NCBI RefSeq assembly: GCF_001083805.1
Contig: NZ_JXSK01000001.1
Location: forward strand, 496,001-560,000
Direction: 5' to 3'
Length of the DNA: 64,000 nt
Origin: Photorhabdus luminescens subsp. luminescens
GTDB taxonomy: Bacteria > Pseudomonadota > Gammaproteobacteria > Enterobacterales > Enterobacteriaceae
How positions within the stretch are numbered: the stretch's first letter is position 1; each line of letters begins with the position of its first letter. Both the position numbers and the translations under genes were made by a program. The notes beneath the pieces were generated by a model. That model made no database searches, was not told where the DNA came from, and saw only the letters and a list, made by a program, of their open reading frames with translations. Below are positions 54,881 to 64,000 of this stretch, in pieces.

Positions 54881-56803
54881 ATGACCAAGCAGTTTACTTC
54901 GCACTTAAACATTGATGCGTTGTTTTTAGGCCCTAAATCAGAAAATACGGTTTTTTTCAGAGAAATGATGGAATATGCCGTAAGTGAGCACATGCACTGG
55001 CGTTCTGATTTTCACCCAGAAGATCCCGCCTTAGTCACCTCGGTTGATCGTTACGCACCTGATTATAGAGAAACACTTTATCGGACAGAGGGTATTCTGA
55101 ACCAGCTATCCGCTAAACTGAAAAACACCTCTATTCCCTGGTTTTCTCCTCGCTATATGGGGCATATGAATGCCGATACCCTGATGGTTTCCAATCTCGC
55201 TTATGTCATGGCGATGATGTACAACCCGAACAATTGTGCCCACGAGTCATCACCGACAACAACGGAGTTAGAAATTGAAGCAGGGCTGGATCTATGTCGG
55301 ATGTTTGGTTATGACCCTCGCCGAGCATGGGGGCACATTACATCAGGCGGAACCGTCGCCAATTATGAAGGGCTATGGGTTGCGCGTAATTTAAAAACCA
55401 TGCCTCTTGCCATTGCCCAACACCCGCAATCCAGCGATCTGGTCGCAAACAAATCAGAACAACAACTGCTGAATATGTCGCCATCAGATATTCTGGATTT
55501 AACGGATGAATTAAAAAAACGGGGCATTTTCGAAGAAGTTCGTGAACTTTCCTGCCGTGGCGTCGGGATAAAGCAGGGGATGTTTGGCAAGGTACTGGTT
55601 CCACAGTCGAAACACTATTCATGGATGAAAGCAATGGATGTTCTGGGGATTGGTCAACAGCATATCGTGCCATTGCCAGTCGATGCGAATTATCGCACCG
55701 ATATTGAAAAGATGCGTGAAATTACGTTCAGTCTGATAGAGCAGGGGGAACCTATTCTGGCAATGGTAACCGTAGTTGGAACGACGGAAGTGGGAGCCAT
55801 TGACCGAGTTGACGAAGTTATTACGTTGCGCAAAGAGTGTGAGGAGCGCTATGGCGTCTCATTTTATGTGCATATTGATGCTGCTTATGCAGGTTATGCC
55901 AGCGCGATGTTCCTCAATGAACGGGGAGAATTCATGGAATATGATGAACTTATCCGTCGTTATCGTGAATTGGCAATCATTCCCGAAGATATTATTTGGC
56001 CTAAACCTGAAATTTACCAAAGCTTCCGGGCCATGTGTCAGGCTGATTCAATCACCGTCGATCCGCATAAAGTTGGATTTATTCAATATGCCGCCGGTGC
56101 AATATGCATGAAAGATAAACGTATTGTTGACCTCATTTCCTACCGTGCAGCTTATGTTTTTGAAGATGTTGATACTCAATCTGAGCAAGCCGCTGTTAAC
56201 CGACATGTCGTACTCGGCGCCTCTATTATGGAGGGATCTAAAGCCGGAGCTATCGCCGCGGCAATTTGGGCCGCACACCGATTGGTTCCTCTTAATATCA
56301 GCGGCTACGGAAAAGTGATTGCTGCCGGTATTGTGACAGCGAATTGGATGATTAAAAAACTTTTAACCACAGAACCATTGGTTGTTGGCAAACGCCGGTT
56401 TGAAATTCATACCATGCCGACCCCCGATTTCCATATGGTCAATTTTACTTTTAAAGAGCAAGGAAATAACAATTTAAGTCACCACAACCGTCTTAATAAA
56501 CGGATGTACGAGCTTTGTTCATATACCTCTGGACGTAGTTATACCAATGATTTTTTAACTTCTTCCACCTCCCTTGGTTACGGAGAGTATGGTGATACGC
56601 CTTGGCATTACGTTGAAAGTTGCGGTTTTGAACAACAAGAATGGCAGAAAGTCCACAGTTTATATGTCCTACGTGCTGCTGTGATGACCCATTGTTTACG
56701 TAATGCTGACGATTTTGACGAGTATTGGGAAAGGCTCCAGAAAATTTTTATCCACAAACTGACTCAAATTGTTGATGAAGAAGAAAAAAAGAAAGTAGCC
56801 TGA
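54881..56803 (+). CDS. Pyridoxal-phosphate-dependent tyrosine decarboxylase
   Basis: A 640-residue group II decarboxylase from ATG 54881 with AAAGGG upstream. PLP is bound at K397 in TVDPHKVGFIQYAAGAI. Its length and blocks (IPWFSPRYMGHMNADTLM, YNPNNCAHESSPTT, WGHITSGGTVANYEGLW) match the bacterial TyrDC type known from Enterococcus rather than the ~480-residue plant/animal type. It converts L-tyrosine to tyramine, possibly also L-DOPA or phenylalanine. It is followed by a TyrP-like transporter gene 45 bp on, forming a tyramine operon. Confidence 0.9.
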   Translation: MTKQFTSHLNIDALFLGPKSENTVFFREMMEYAVSEHMHWRSDFHPEDPALVTSVDRYAPDYRETLYRTEGILNQLSAKLKNTSIPWFSPRYMGHMNADTLMVSNLAYVMAMMYNPNNCAHESSPTTTELEIEAGLDLCRMFGYDPRRAWGHITSGGTVANYEGLWVARNLKTMPLAIAQHPQSSDLVANKSEQQLLNMSPSDILDLTDELKKRGIFEEVRELSCRGVGIKQGMFGKVLVPQSKHYSWMKAMDVLGIGQQHIVPLPVDANYRTDIEKMREITFSLIEQGEPILAMVTVVGTTEVGAIDRVDEVITLRKECEERYGVSFYVHIDAAYAGYASAMFLNERGEFMEYDELIRRYRELAIIPEDIIWPKPEIYQSFRAMCQADSITVDPHKVGFIQYAAGAICMKDKRIVDLISYRAAYVFEDVDTQSEQAAVNRHVVLGASIMEGSKAGAIAAAIWAAHRLVPLNISGYGKVIAAGIVTANWMIKKLLTTEPLVVGKRRFEIHTMPTPDFHMVNFTFKEQGNNNLSHHNRLNKRMYELCSYTSGRSYTNDFLTSSTSLGYGEYGDTPWHYVESCGFEQQEWQKVHSLYVLRAAVMTHCLRNADDFDEYWERLQKIFIHKLTQIVDEEEKKKVA

Positions 56804-56848
56804 CTTTCTATTATTAAATATTTGTTATTGATTCGAAGGGAAAAAAAC

Positions 56849-58057
56849 GTGAAGAACCGTACTTTTGGCAGTACTTTTATTATAGCCGGAACGACCATCG
56901 GCGCTGGTATGTTAGCCATGCCATTAGCCACCGCCGGTGTAGGATTTGGTGTAAGTTTAATCATGCTGATTGGCTTGTGGGTTTTGATGAGTTACACCGC
57001 ATTATTGCTAGTTGAAGCTTATCAATATGAGTCTCCTGATACAGGATTAGGGACACTTGCTCAACGTTATCTTGGCAACGGCGGCAAAATATTAACGGGT
57101 TTCAGCATGATGTTTCTGATGTATGCGCTAACATCAGCCTATATTAGCGGCGCCGGGGAATTACTGACAGTCAGCCTCAATAAATGGCTTAATTTATCCC
57201 TTCCTGCTTCCGTGGGCGTTATCCTATTTACCGTGATTGGTGGAGGAATCGTTTGCATTGGCACCAGTTCAGTCGATATGGTCAACCGAGTTATTTTCAG
57301 TGCAAAAATTATTTTTCTGGTATTGATGTTGGGGCTGATGATGCCGCATGTCCAGCATATTAACCTACTGACATTACCATTAGAACAAGGGTTAATATTA
57401 TCTTCAATCCCTGTGATATTCACATCGTTTGGTTTTCACGGTAGTGTTCCCAGTATTGTGAAATATATGGATGGCGATATCCGTCGCCTCCGTTGGGTGT
57501 TTATTATCGGCAGTGCAATTCCGCTAATTGCTTATATTTTCTGGCAATTGGCGACATTAGGAAGTATCCATTCCAACACATTCGTCGATATCTTAGCTGA
57601 AAATGCAGGATTGAATGGCTTATTACACAGCATTCGTGAAGTTGTTGCTTCACCGAAAACTGAACTTTCAGTACAAATGTTTGCTAATCTAGCGCTCGCA
57701 ACCTCATTCCTCGGTGTCACACTTGGCCTGTTTGATTTTCTGGGTGATCTATTTAAACGCAAAGATAGCATAGCCGGGCGTATGCAAACGGGTTTGCTGA
57801 CTTTCGTTCCGCCATTGATTTTCGCACTCTTTTACCCAAAAGGATTTGTGATGGCGTTGGGATATGCCGCCGTCGCGCTGTCAATTTTGGCGTTAGTATT
57901 GCCTAGCCTTCTGGCCTATAAATCCCGTCAGCAAAATGAACGTCGATATCGGGTACCTGGCGGTAAACCTGTACTATTGCTGGTATTTGCCTGCGGTATT
58001 GCAGTAATAGCAATCCAGATTGGCATAGTGAGTGGCATGTTGCCGGAAGTAGGGTGA
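56849..58057 (+). CDS. tyrP: TyrP-like tyrosine transporter
   Basis: About 402 residues and 11 hydrophobic helices, of the aromatic amino acid permease (ArAAP/HAAAP) family. The start is taken as GTG 56849 (product starts (M)[20 protein letters not shown]), which matches E. coli TyrP and has GAAGGG upstream. Conserved AISGAGELL-like, [20 protein letters not shown] and [16 protein letters not shown] blocks are seen. It probably imports tyrosine for the decarboxylase, or exchanges it for tyramine. Confidence 0.92.
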   Translation: MKNRTFGSTFIIAGTTIGAGMLAMPLATAGVGFGVSLIMLIGLWVLMSYTALLLVEAYQYESPDTGLGTLAQRYLGNGGKILTGFSMMFLMYALTSAYISGAGELLTVSLNKWLNLSLPASVGVILFTVIGGGIVCIGTSSVDMVNRVIFSAKIIFLVLMLGLMMPHVQHINLLTLPLEQGLILSSIPVIFTSFGFHGSVPSIVKYMDGDIRRLRWVFIIGSAIPLIAYIFWQLATLGSIHSNTFVDILAENAGLNGLLHSIREVVASPKTELSVQMFANLALATSFLGVTLGLFDFLGDLFKRKDSIAGRMQTGLLTFVPPLIFALFYPKGFVMALGYAAVALSILALVLPSLLAYKSRQQNERRYRVPGGKPVLLLVFACGIAVIAIQIGIVSGMLPEVG

Positions 58058-58164
58058 ATGCTGGGTTATCGAAGATAGCTCTTCTTTGACCTAAAGGGTA
58101 TTCTCTGACAAACTGCTACATAAACTATCTGCATAGCATAATAGACCTATTAGTGGAGGCAATT

Positions 58165-58599
58165 ATGAATCATACCCGTTACGAAACTGATGTGGTCGCT
58201 TGGGCAAATGAGCAGGCGGCGTTATTACGTGCCGGTAAATTCTCTGAGATTGACATAGCCAATATTGCTGAGGAGATTGAAGACGTGGGCAAGAGTGAAC
58301 AGCGTGAGTTGGCTAGCCGCATGGCAGTATTAATTGCTCACTTATTAAAATGGAAATACCAGTCAAGCCATAGAGGAACAAGTTGGGAGAGAACAATTAA
58401 AGCGCAAAGAAAAGAGATTCTTTATGGTTTAAAAGAATCACCGAGCTTAAAGACAAAGTTAAATGATTCAGACTGGGTTGATGTTGTCTGGTCTAAAGCC
58501 GTTGCCTCAGCAATGAACGAAACCGGGTTGGACGTGTTTCCTGATGTATGCATTTGGAGTATGTCCCAGATACTGTCCCCTGAATTTTATCCTGACTAG
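58165..58599 (+). CDS. DUF29 family protein
   Basis: A 144-residue protein from ATG 58165 with GGAGG ahead. It has the DUF29 pattern: YETDVVAWANEQAALLRAG, IANIAEEIEDVGKSEQRELASR, LLKWKYQSSHRGTSWERTI. DUF29 proteins are common in cyanobacteria and proteobacteria, function unknown. A ~190-bp AT-rich gap with no gene follows. Confidence 0.85.
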   Translation: MNHTRYETDVVAWANEQAALLRAGKFSEIDIANIAEEIEDVGKSEQRELASRMAVLIAHLLKWKYQSSHRGTSWERTIKAQRKEILYGLKESPSLKTKLNDSDWVDVVWSKAVASAMNETGLDVFPDVCIWSMSQILSPEFYPD

Positions 58600-58791
58600 C
58601 AAAAATCTATATGAGTTGAGCACCAGACAGTGCTGAATTGGGCTGAAAATCTGGATACTGATGGAACAAGCCGGGAAAGAACAATTAAAGGATAAGCACT
58701 TTAAAAACAAAATGGAGAAAAATTAAAAGTTATAATAACTATCTCTGTTTACCCGTGTGAAAAACTAATATTAATTATGAGGAGTTAAATC

Positions 58792-59232
58792 ATGGCGAAA
58801 GAATTATTTACTGCCACAGTAAAATCTGTAGCTGGATTGAAAGTTGAATGTACATCAAGAGATTTCTCCTTTTATTTGGATGAACCGCGTAATTTAGGCG
58901 GTACTGATCAGGGGATGAATCCAGTTGAAGCTTTACTCTGTTCTCTCGGGGCCTGTAAATGTATCGTAGCAAAGGCTTTTGCTAAACTGCACAAAATTAA
59001 CTTAATTGATATTCACGTTGATCTGGAAGGGGAGCTTGATACTGATGGTTTCACTGGTAGAAATAAACAAGCGAAATTAGGTTTCTCTAAAATAGTGACA
59101 AAATTTCATATTAAAGCTGATAATAGTGAAGAAGAAATTCACGCCTTTGTCGATTTTATTAATAAAACCTGTCCGGTTCACGATACCATCGAGAATGCGC
59201 CAAGTTTTGTCACTGAAATATATTGTGAATAA
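58792..59232 (+). CDS. OsmC/Ohr-family peroxiredoxin-like protein
   Basis: A 146-residue protein of the OsmC fold, which reduces organic hydroperoxides with two cysteines. The Cys residues are in GACKCIVAKAFA (helix start) and TCPVHDTI. The NPVEALLCSLGAC block is diagnostic. A strong terminator follows. The exact subgroup (YhfA/OsmC-like) is not decided. Confidence 0.88.
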   Translation: MAKELFTATVKSVAGLKVECTSRDFSFYLDEPRNLGGTDQGMNPVEALLCSLGACKCIVAKAFAKLHKINLIDIHVDLEGELDTDGFTGRNKQAKLGFSKIVTKFHIKADNSEEEIHAFVDFINKTCPVHDTIENAPSFVTEIYCE

Positions 59233-59288
59233 AGTAGGTGTTGTGCCAAAATAATTTAGAAAAGAAAATGTTGTTTACATTAATCTAA

Positions 59289-59318
59289 AAAATCCTCTAC
59301 GGTGAAGTAGAGGATTTT
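59289..59318. terminator. Strong terminator after the OsmC-like gene
   Basis: Perfect 12-bp stem AAAATCCTCTAC / GTAGAGGATTTT with a 6-nt loop, flanked by A- and T-rich runs, so it may work in both directions. Very similar stems occur at 59927 and 61121. Confidence 0.9.
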
Positions 59319-59387
59319 ATTATAAAGTTAAGTAAATCAATGTTTATCTATCTTTTATCCCATTGATAAAAACATAAGAAATAATGA

Positions 59388-59702
59388 CTATTGTTTAATA
59401 ACGTAAACCGTAGTGATATTACAACTTACGTTTTCTATGCCAACTTTAATATTCAAACCCTGTGCATAAGCTTGGCTTAATAGCCTATTAACGTTTTCAG
59501 CGCTTGATCCTGACCAAATATAACCAGGCTTTCCACAGTTACCGGCTAAGCTCCCGCTGAATGTATAAAAATAATGTGCAGGATTATCCCAATCAGCTTT
59601 GATTTCTGCGACTCTAACAATGCCGCTATTCGTTTCCGCTGAGAATGCAGGGGCGCTAATCATACCAATGAAAATAAATAACATAGATATCAATTTTTTC
59701 AT
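59388..59702 (-). CDS. Small secreted protein, unknown
   Basis: A 104-residue protein with a signal peptide (KKLISMLFIFIGMISAPAFSA). The mature part is ~82 residues with two cysteines (GNCGKPG … NVSCNI), likely one disulfide. It has aromatic segments (WDNPAHYFYTFSG) and ends in VYVIKQ. No family recognised, no partner gene nearby. Confidence 0.7.
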   Translation of the reverse strand: MKKLISMLFIFIGMISAPAFSAETNSGIVRVAEIKADWDNPAHYFYTFSGSLAGNCGKPGYIWSGSSAENVNRLLSQAYAQGLNIKVGIENVSCNITTVYVIKQ

Positions 59703-59926
59703 GTTCTACTCCTAGTTAATAATAAAGAAAATTTGACGCATTTGAAGTGTAAATTACGCAAATAATCTTTGCACCCATTTCCTGTCAATATAAAAGGTAT
59801 TCTGTCTGATAAATAATGTCTGGATATTTTCTTGCTAAAATTAATACTATGTTTTTATGATAATGATTTTTTTATAGAGAATAAGATAGCAATAATGATA
59901 TAAATCGTATTATTCAAATTAATAAA
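59703..59926. other. AT-rich intergenic region
   Basis: About 220 bp upstream of the small secreted protein gene; no further gene or site recognised. It ends where the Tc-derived direct repeat begins. Confidence 0.3.
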
Positions 59927-60139
59927 AAATCCCCCACAATAAAGTAGAGGATTTTATTGTTAAACTAAAATGTTTAATAACTCAATATTACATTGCGGCT
60001 CTATTTGCCTCTTCTGCTAATTTATCAGCCACTTCTTTGGCAAACTGATTACCACCATCTAGTGCGGTATAATGCAAATGAATAATAATATCCTTTAATT
60101 TCCAACTACCATCCGTGTTTTTCAACACTTGATCGATAA
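59927..60139. repeat. Direct repeat copy A: Tc toxin gene 3' end
   Basis: 213 bp aligned without gaps to 61121-61333, with about 11 differences by eye (~95% identity). It contains the last ~50 codons of the Tc gene and its downstream hairpin. The GNAT/RHH toxin-antitoxin module lies between the two copies. Confidence 0.92.
59988..60139 (-). pseudogene. C-terminal fragment of a Tc toxin gene
   Basis: About 50 codons (…WKLKDIIIHLHYTALDGG … ADKLAEEANRAAM) ending at 59988, nearly identical to the end of the intact toxin gene at 61182. The rest is absent, so it is a remnant of a duplicated or second tc gene. It abuts the stop of the GNAT toxin gene by 12 bp. Confidence 0.9.
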
Positions 60140-60151
60140 ACAAGACCCGAT

Positions 60152-60951
<800 letters not shown>

Positions 60952-60969
60952 GGTTAAGCTCTCCTTTTT

Positions 60970-61017
60970 GTACATATTGAAAATGTACGCTAAAGCAAGC
61001 TTACTTTCAATATGTAC
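60970..61017 (-). promoter_or_regulatory. Operator inverted repeat of the GNAT/RHH module
   Basis: Perfect 13-bp inverted repeat GTACATATTGAAA / TTTCAATATGTAC with a 22-bp spacer, immediately upstream of the antitoxin gene. Binding of the RHH antitoxin here would autoregulate the operon. Confidence 0.75.
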
Positions 61018-61120
61018 TCATTGAATTCATACGTAGTAGAAACGAACGTGTATGTGACAGGTATGATATGAACAATTATTACAATATCTGTCACCACTGG
61101 GCTGGGAACACATCAATCTG

Positions 61121-61333
61121 AAATCCTCCACAATAAAGTAGAGGATTTCATTGTTAAACTAAAATGTTTAATAATTCAATATTACATTTCGGATCTATTT
61201 GCCTCTTCTGCTAATTTATCAGCTACTTCTTTGGCAAACTGATTACCACCATCTAGCGCGGTATAATGCAAATGAATAATAATATCCTTTAATTTCCAAC
61301 TACCATCCGCATTTTTCAACACCTGATTGATAA
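61121..61333. repeat. Direct repeat copy B: Tc toxin gene 3' end
   Basis: Partner of 59927-60139. Belongs to the intact toxin gene and its 3' flank, including the GAAATCCTC/GAGGATTTC hairpin at about 61120-61151. Confidence 0.9.
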
Positions 61334-64000
61334 CTTGTTTATCAGGGAATGTCAGATTCCAGGTTGAAATAGCGCCAGTTCCTTCAAATGGCAAATACCG
61401 ATTATCATCAAACATTAAGGTGCATAACCAATTTTCGGTTGCTACCCGACCATCATCTTCCTGTACGGAGGAGAGAGCAATCTGTTGCTGGGCGCGTAAA
61501 TTGGTTTTGATATTCTTATTACTTCCAGCTTGTCTCGTAGGATCATAGAGCCAATTAACGCCTTCAATATCGGTACTGACTAATGTTGAACTGCCTGTTT
61601 GAGTCAAAACCGCACAAATTTCCGGTGTAACAACTGGCTCAGAACCAGAATTTTCCAGAGACAATGACACTGAAATTCGTTTTATTTGGCGCAGATAATG
61701 TCCGGGGTAATTTTTATCAAAGTCCCTTGCATTCAGAGTGAAATTTACCTCTTGTTTTTCGTCAATTTGGCCAGTTATCTCTTTGAAGGAAGAAGCAGTA
61801 CTAAGAAGGGAGAAGGTTTTTTTGATATTCAAATGACGTTCGTGACGTTGTAACCAGGCCGCTTCCATTTGCTGTAGATCCAATTGCAATGATTCACCTG
61901 CCAATAATCCCCGGTAAGAGTCATTCCAGGCATTGGTTTTGATAAAACCTTGTCGCTGGTAATCACCAACTTCATAACGCCAGCTAGCTTCAGCCATTAA
62001 ACATAGTGATAAAACAGCATCATAAGCAGGCGCATATAAGGCAGAAAGTCGTCCCATCAGCCACTGATATGTCGGTACAATAAGGAAACTTGTCGTCATA
62101 AATTCATACAACTCGATAGCGGCGTTTCGCTGTGCTTTCGCTTCCCGTAATGAAGTTTGAGCAGTTTTAATCAGTAACTCCTGTTCTTTTAACTGCTTAT
62201 CAATGATATTGATTTCACTTTGTGCTTGCTTCCACTCAATTTCCCAATCCTGACGACGCCGCTGATAGTTTGCCCCATCTTGCAGCCGATCCGCTGTCGT
62301 GCCTAATGTCAGGCCTGTGATTTCCGCAACCAGCGCTGTTTTTACCAGCGGGGCTGAATATTTACTCCCCCCGGCCGCCAGACCAAAAATATTGGGTAAA
62401 GTTTCCAACGCCGCACTCATGATATGGAAAGGAACCGCTGCCATTCTGGTGACTTCCGATGTGGTTTTAAGGGCTATAGCTGATATTTCCAGGCTGGAAA
62501 GATTCTCCTCATATAAACCATAGTAATGCTCATACCGTTGTTGTGCCATATTTTTACTTTCTTCTAAAGCTACTTTACCAGCCTGAGCAATTTCAATAGC
62601 TTGTTGTTGTAGTTCTATCGTGAAAGCAGACAACTTAACGATTTGCGATTGTTCCAGTACTGCCTGTTCAGCGTCAACCTCGCTTTCTATCGCACTAAAT
62701 AGTCGGTGTCCCAGTTGTATCAGTTGTTTCACTGAATCACTCGCGCGTTTTAACATCACCGGGAAACGGTACGGAGGAACTTGTTGCAGCAAACTATTAG
62801 GCGTGCCGGTGACATTACCTGAACGTCGCCGAATCAGACTCTCTGCATCCTCAGATTCAGCATAGAGAGGCAGAGGTAACGCCTTACCATCCAGCGTTAA
62901 CCCGTGACGAAGATTGTAGAGACGACTTTTCAGCGTTTTTTGATATTCAATTAGCCGGGTATTAAAAGGAGACATAAAATTGCTATCAACAGCCCGGATA
63001 TTTGGCTTAAATTTTGCTTTGATCTTTTCAAGGTTCTCTGGATGCCAGCGAGTGGCAGTGACACCTTCCGGTAAGGTTCCTAATAGTTGTAAAGCTTGCT
63101 GATAACATAAACTGGCTTCATTCAGACTGTCTCGGGTCAGTTGTCGGTAAAGGTTGTCACCTTCTTGTGTCCAAAGCTTGATAAGAAATTGGAACAGGGC
63201 TTTTTGATAGTGAATTGGTAAATTATAGGCCACGACATCTGGATCATCATTCTTTATAGAAGGAGGAAGATTGCTGCCACGTTCATTTATCGGGCGCGAA
63301 TTCCAGAGTCGGCTACCGTAAGGGTCAAACAAATAGCTAAAAAACCAGCGCCGGGCATCATAATAACGGCGTTCTTCTCCAAGCCGATGGGATACCAAGA
63401 AAGGCAGGTGGAAGAATAATTCCCAGAAATACTGTCCGTTAGCACCTCGGAAATCGACAGGGGATGATGAAGTAGATTGAGAGCCTGTACCTAATGGCGG
63501 TTCGGATAACCACTGGGTATCCCATTCCAAAACACGTTCTATTGATTGAGTTGCACGAGCGACTAGCTGTGTTCCAAATAGAGTGTTCAGGCGAATAAAG
63601 GGATAAGGGAATTTTAATGTTTGAATATCCAGATATTGAGCCTGTTGGCTATTACGGCGCAATGTAATAGCCGGAATCTTATCCATTTCTTCAATAGAAA
63701 GGGTATATTCACTTGAAATTTTACTGACGTATTCTTTTTGACCACCAGACCTAATGAATATTTCCTGTGTTGCCGTCAGGAAAAAGGAATATTGATTCAC
63801 CGCTGACTCTATCGGGAAGGTTATTTCCCCGGTGGTAGCTGTGCCATTTAGTCGAGTTATTGCAGAAGAAAGCGTTTTTTGTCCAGAAGATGCGGTGACA
63901 ACGCCAAGTTCCAGCTTTGATTCTACATATTCCCAATCAGCGGATATATCAAAATCAATACGATCAAATACTTTGTTATCCACAGATATGGAAAGTTCTT
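61182..64000 (-). CDS. Tc insecticidal toxin complex TcaB/TccB-like subunit (partial)
   Basis: At least 939 residues are visible and the frame is open at the right edge (…ELSISVDNKVF), so the N-terminus is outside the window. The sequence is the C-terminal half of a TcA toxin: beta-rich receptor-region part, PFIRLNTLFGTQLVARA, the YFWELFFHLPFLV and YYDARRWFFSYLFDPYG blocks, a long coiled-coil/translocation channel region (KLSAFTIELQQQAIEIAQAG, hydrophobic segment near FGLAAGGSKYSAP), and a TcB-binding C-terminus. Split TcA proteins (TcaA/TcaB, TccA/TccB) form the pore that injects the BC cocoon's toxin into insect cells. Whether it is TcaB or TccB is not decided. Confidence 0.93.
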   Translation of the reverse strand, partial: ELSISVDNKVFDRIDFDISADWEYVESKLELGVVTASSGQKTLSSAITRLNGTATTGEITFPIESAVNQYSFFLTATQEIFIRSGGQKEYVSKISSEYTLSIEEMDKIPAITLRRNSQQAQYLDIQTLKFPYPFIRLNTLFGTQLVARATQSIERVLEWDTQWLSEPPLGTGSQSTSSSPVDFRGANGQYFWELFFHLPFLVSHRLGEERRYYDARRWFFSYLFDPYGSRLWNSRPINERGSNLPPSIKNDDPDVVAYNLPIHYQKALFQFLIKLWTQEGDNLYRQLTRDSLNEASLCYQQALQLLGTLPEGVTATRWHPENLEKIKAKFKPNIRAVDSNFMSPFNTRLIEYQKTLKSRLYNLRHGLTLDGKALPLPLYAESEDAESLIRRRSGNVTGTPNSLLQQVPPYRFPVMLKRASDSVKQLIQLGHRLFSAIESEVDAEQAVLEQSQIVKLSAFTIELQQQAIEIAQAGKVALEESKNMAQQRYEHYYGLYEENLSSLEISAIALKTTSEVTRMAAVPFHIMSAALETLPNIFGLAAGGSKYSAPLVKTALVAEITGLTLGTTADRLQDGANYQRRRQDWEIEWKQAQSEINIIDKQLKEQELLIKTAQTSLREAKAQRNAAIELYEFMTTSFLIVPTYQWLMGRLSALYAPAYDAVLSLCLMAEASWRYEVGDYQRQGFIKTNAWNDSYRGLLAGESLQLDLQQMEAAWLQRHERHLNIKKTFSLLSTASSFKEITGQIDEKQEVNFTLNARDFDKNYPGHYLRQIKRISVSLSLENSGSEPVVTPEICAVLTQTGSSTLVSTDIEGVNWLYDPTRQAGSNKNIKTNLRAQQQIALSSVQEDDGRVATENWLCTLMFDDNRYLPFEGTGAISTWNLTFPDKQVINQVLKNADGSWKLKDIIIHLHYTALDGGNQFAKEVADKLAEEANRSEM

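Noticed and set aside
58600-58720. Possible second DUF29-like fragment after the DUF29 gene
   Set aside because: A few words (GRERTIKG) resemble part of the upstream gene, but the match is too short and interrupted to call a duplication.
63981-63983. GTG at 63981-63983 (minus strand) as start of the Tc toxin gene
   Set aside because: The frame remains open upstream to the window edge (ELSISV before it), and known TcaB/TccB proteins are longer, so this is an internal codon.

Overview
The window looks like chromosomal DNA of an insect-pathogenic enterobacterium, most likely Photorhabdus. It combines the start of a contractile injection ('Photorhabdus virulence cassette', PVC) operon, a TcaB/TccB-type Tc insecticidal toxin gene, a canonical 127-bp ERIC repeat and an enterobacterial core gene order (rnb; nth-rsxEGDCBA-ydgK-ydgJ; add-ydgA-manA-fumC-tus). 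A tus gene with a Ter site just upstream places it in the replication terminus region.

Layout. 1-1.4 kb: first two genes of a PVC operon, running off the left edge, with an ERIC element behind them. 2-5 kb: secreted alkylsulfatase, a transposase scrap and a mazEF toxin-antitoxin pair with a palindromic operator. 5.1-16.6 kb: core block rnb, nth, the six-gene rsx/rnf electron-transport operon (RsxC has 111-bp tandem repeats), ydgK, ydgJ and a yfeH-like transporter. 16.6-18.3 kb: a junction zone with a decayed serine recombinase, parD plus a truncated parE, and a diverged second copy of the 3' end of add. 19.5-31.4 kb: an AT-rich ten-gene island. 31.7-39.2 kb: core block add, ydgA, manA, fumC, a vapBC-like pair and tus. 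39.4-59.7 kb: accessory and host-interaction genes: deacetylase, class A beta-lactamase, lytic chitin monooxygenase, OppA-like binding protein, solitary DMSO-reductase-type enzyme, M60 metalloprotease, PqaA-like protein, oxidoreductases, a tyrosine decarboxylase/TyrP pair, DUF29 and OsmC proteins. 60-64 kb: a GNAT/RHH toxin-antitoxin module between a duplicated toxin-gene 3' end and the intact Tc toxin gene, which runs off the right edge.

The main discovery candidate is the 19.5-31.4 kb island. It encodes myo-inositol-1-phosphate synthase, an inositol-monophosphatase-family enzyme, a Gfo/Idh/MocA dehydrogenase, a DegT/StrS aminotransferase with an inosose-aminotransferase-like lysine motif, three family-2-type glycosyltransferases, two NodU/TobZ-type O-carbamoyltransferases and a MATE exporter. 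Read as a pathway: glucose-6-phosphate to myo-inositol to scyllo-inosose to an aminocyclitol, then glycosylation, carbamoylation and export. That is the logic of an aminoglycoside-like, carbamoylated pseudo-oligosaccharide made without any PKS or NRPS. Two of the ten genes carry apparent one-base deletions in homopolymer runs, so the cluster is either freshly inactivated or the assembly has two errors. It sits exactly between ydgJ and add, neighbours in E. coli, and is bounded by an approximately 95% identical direct repeat of the add 3' end. The same '3'-end duplication around cargo' layout recurs at the Tc toxin/GNAT module.
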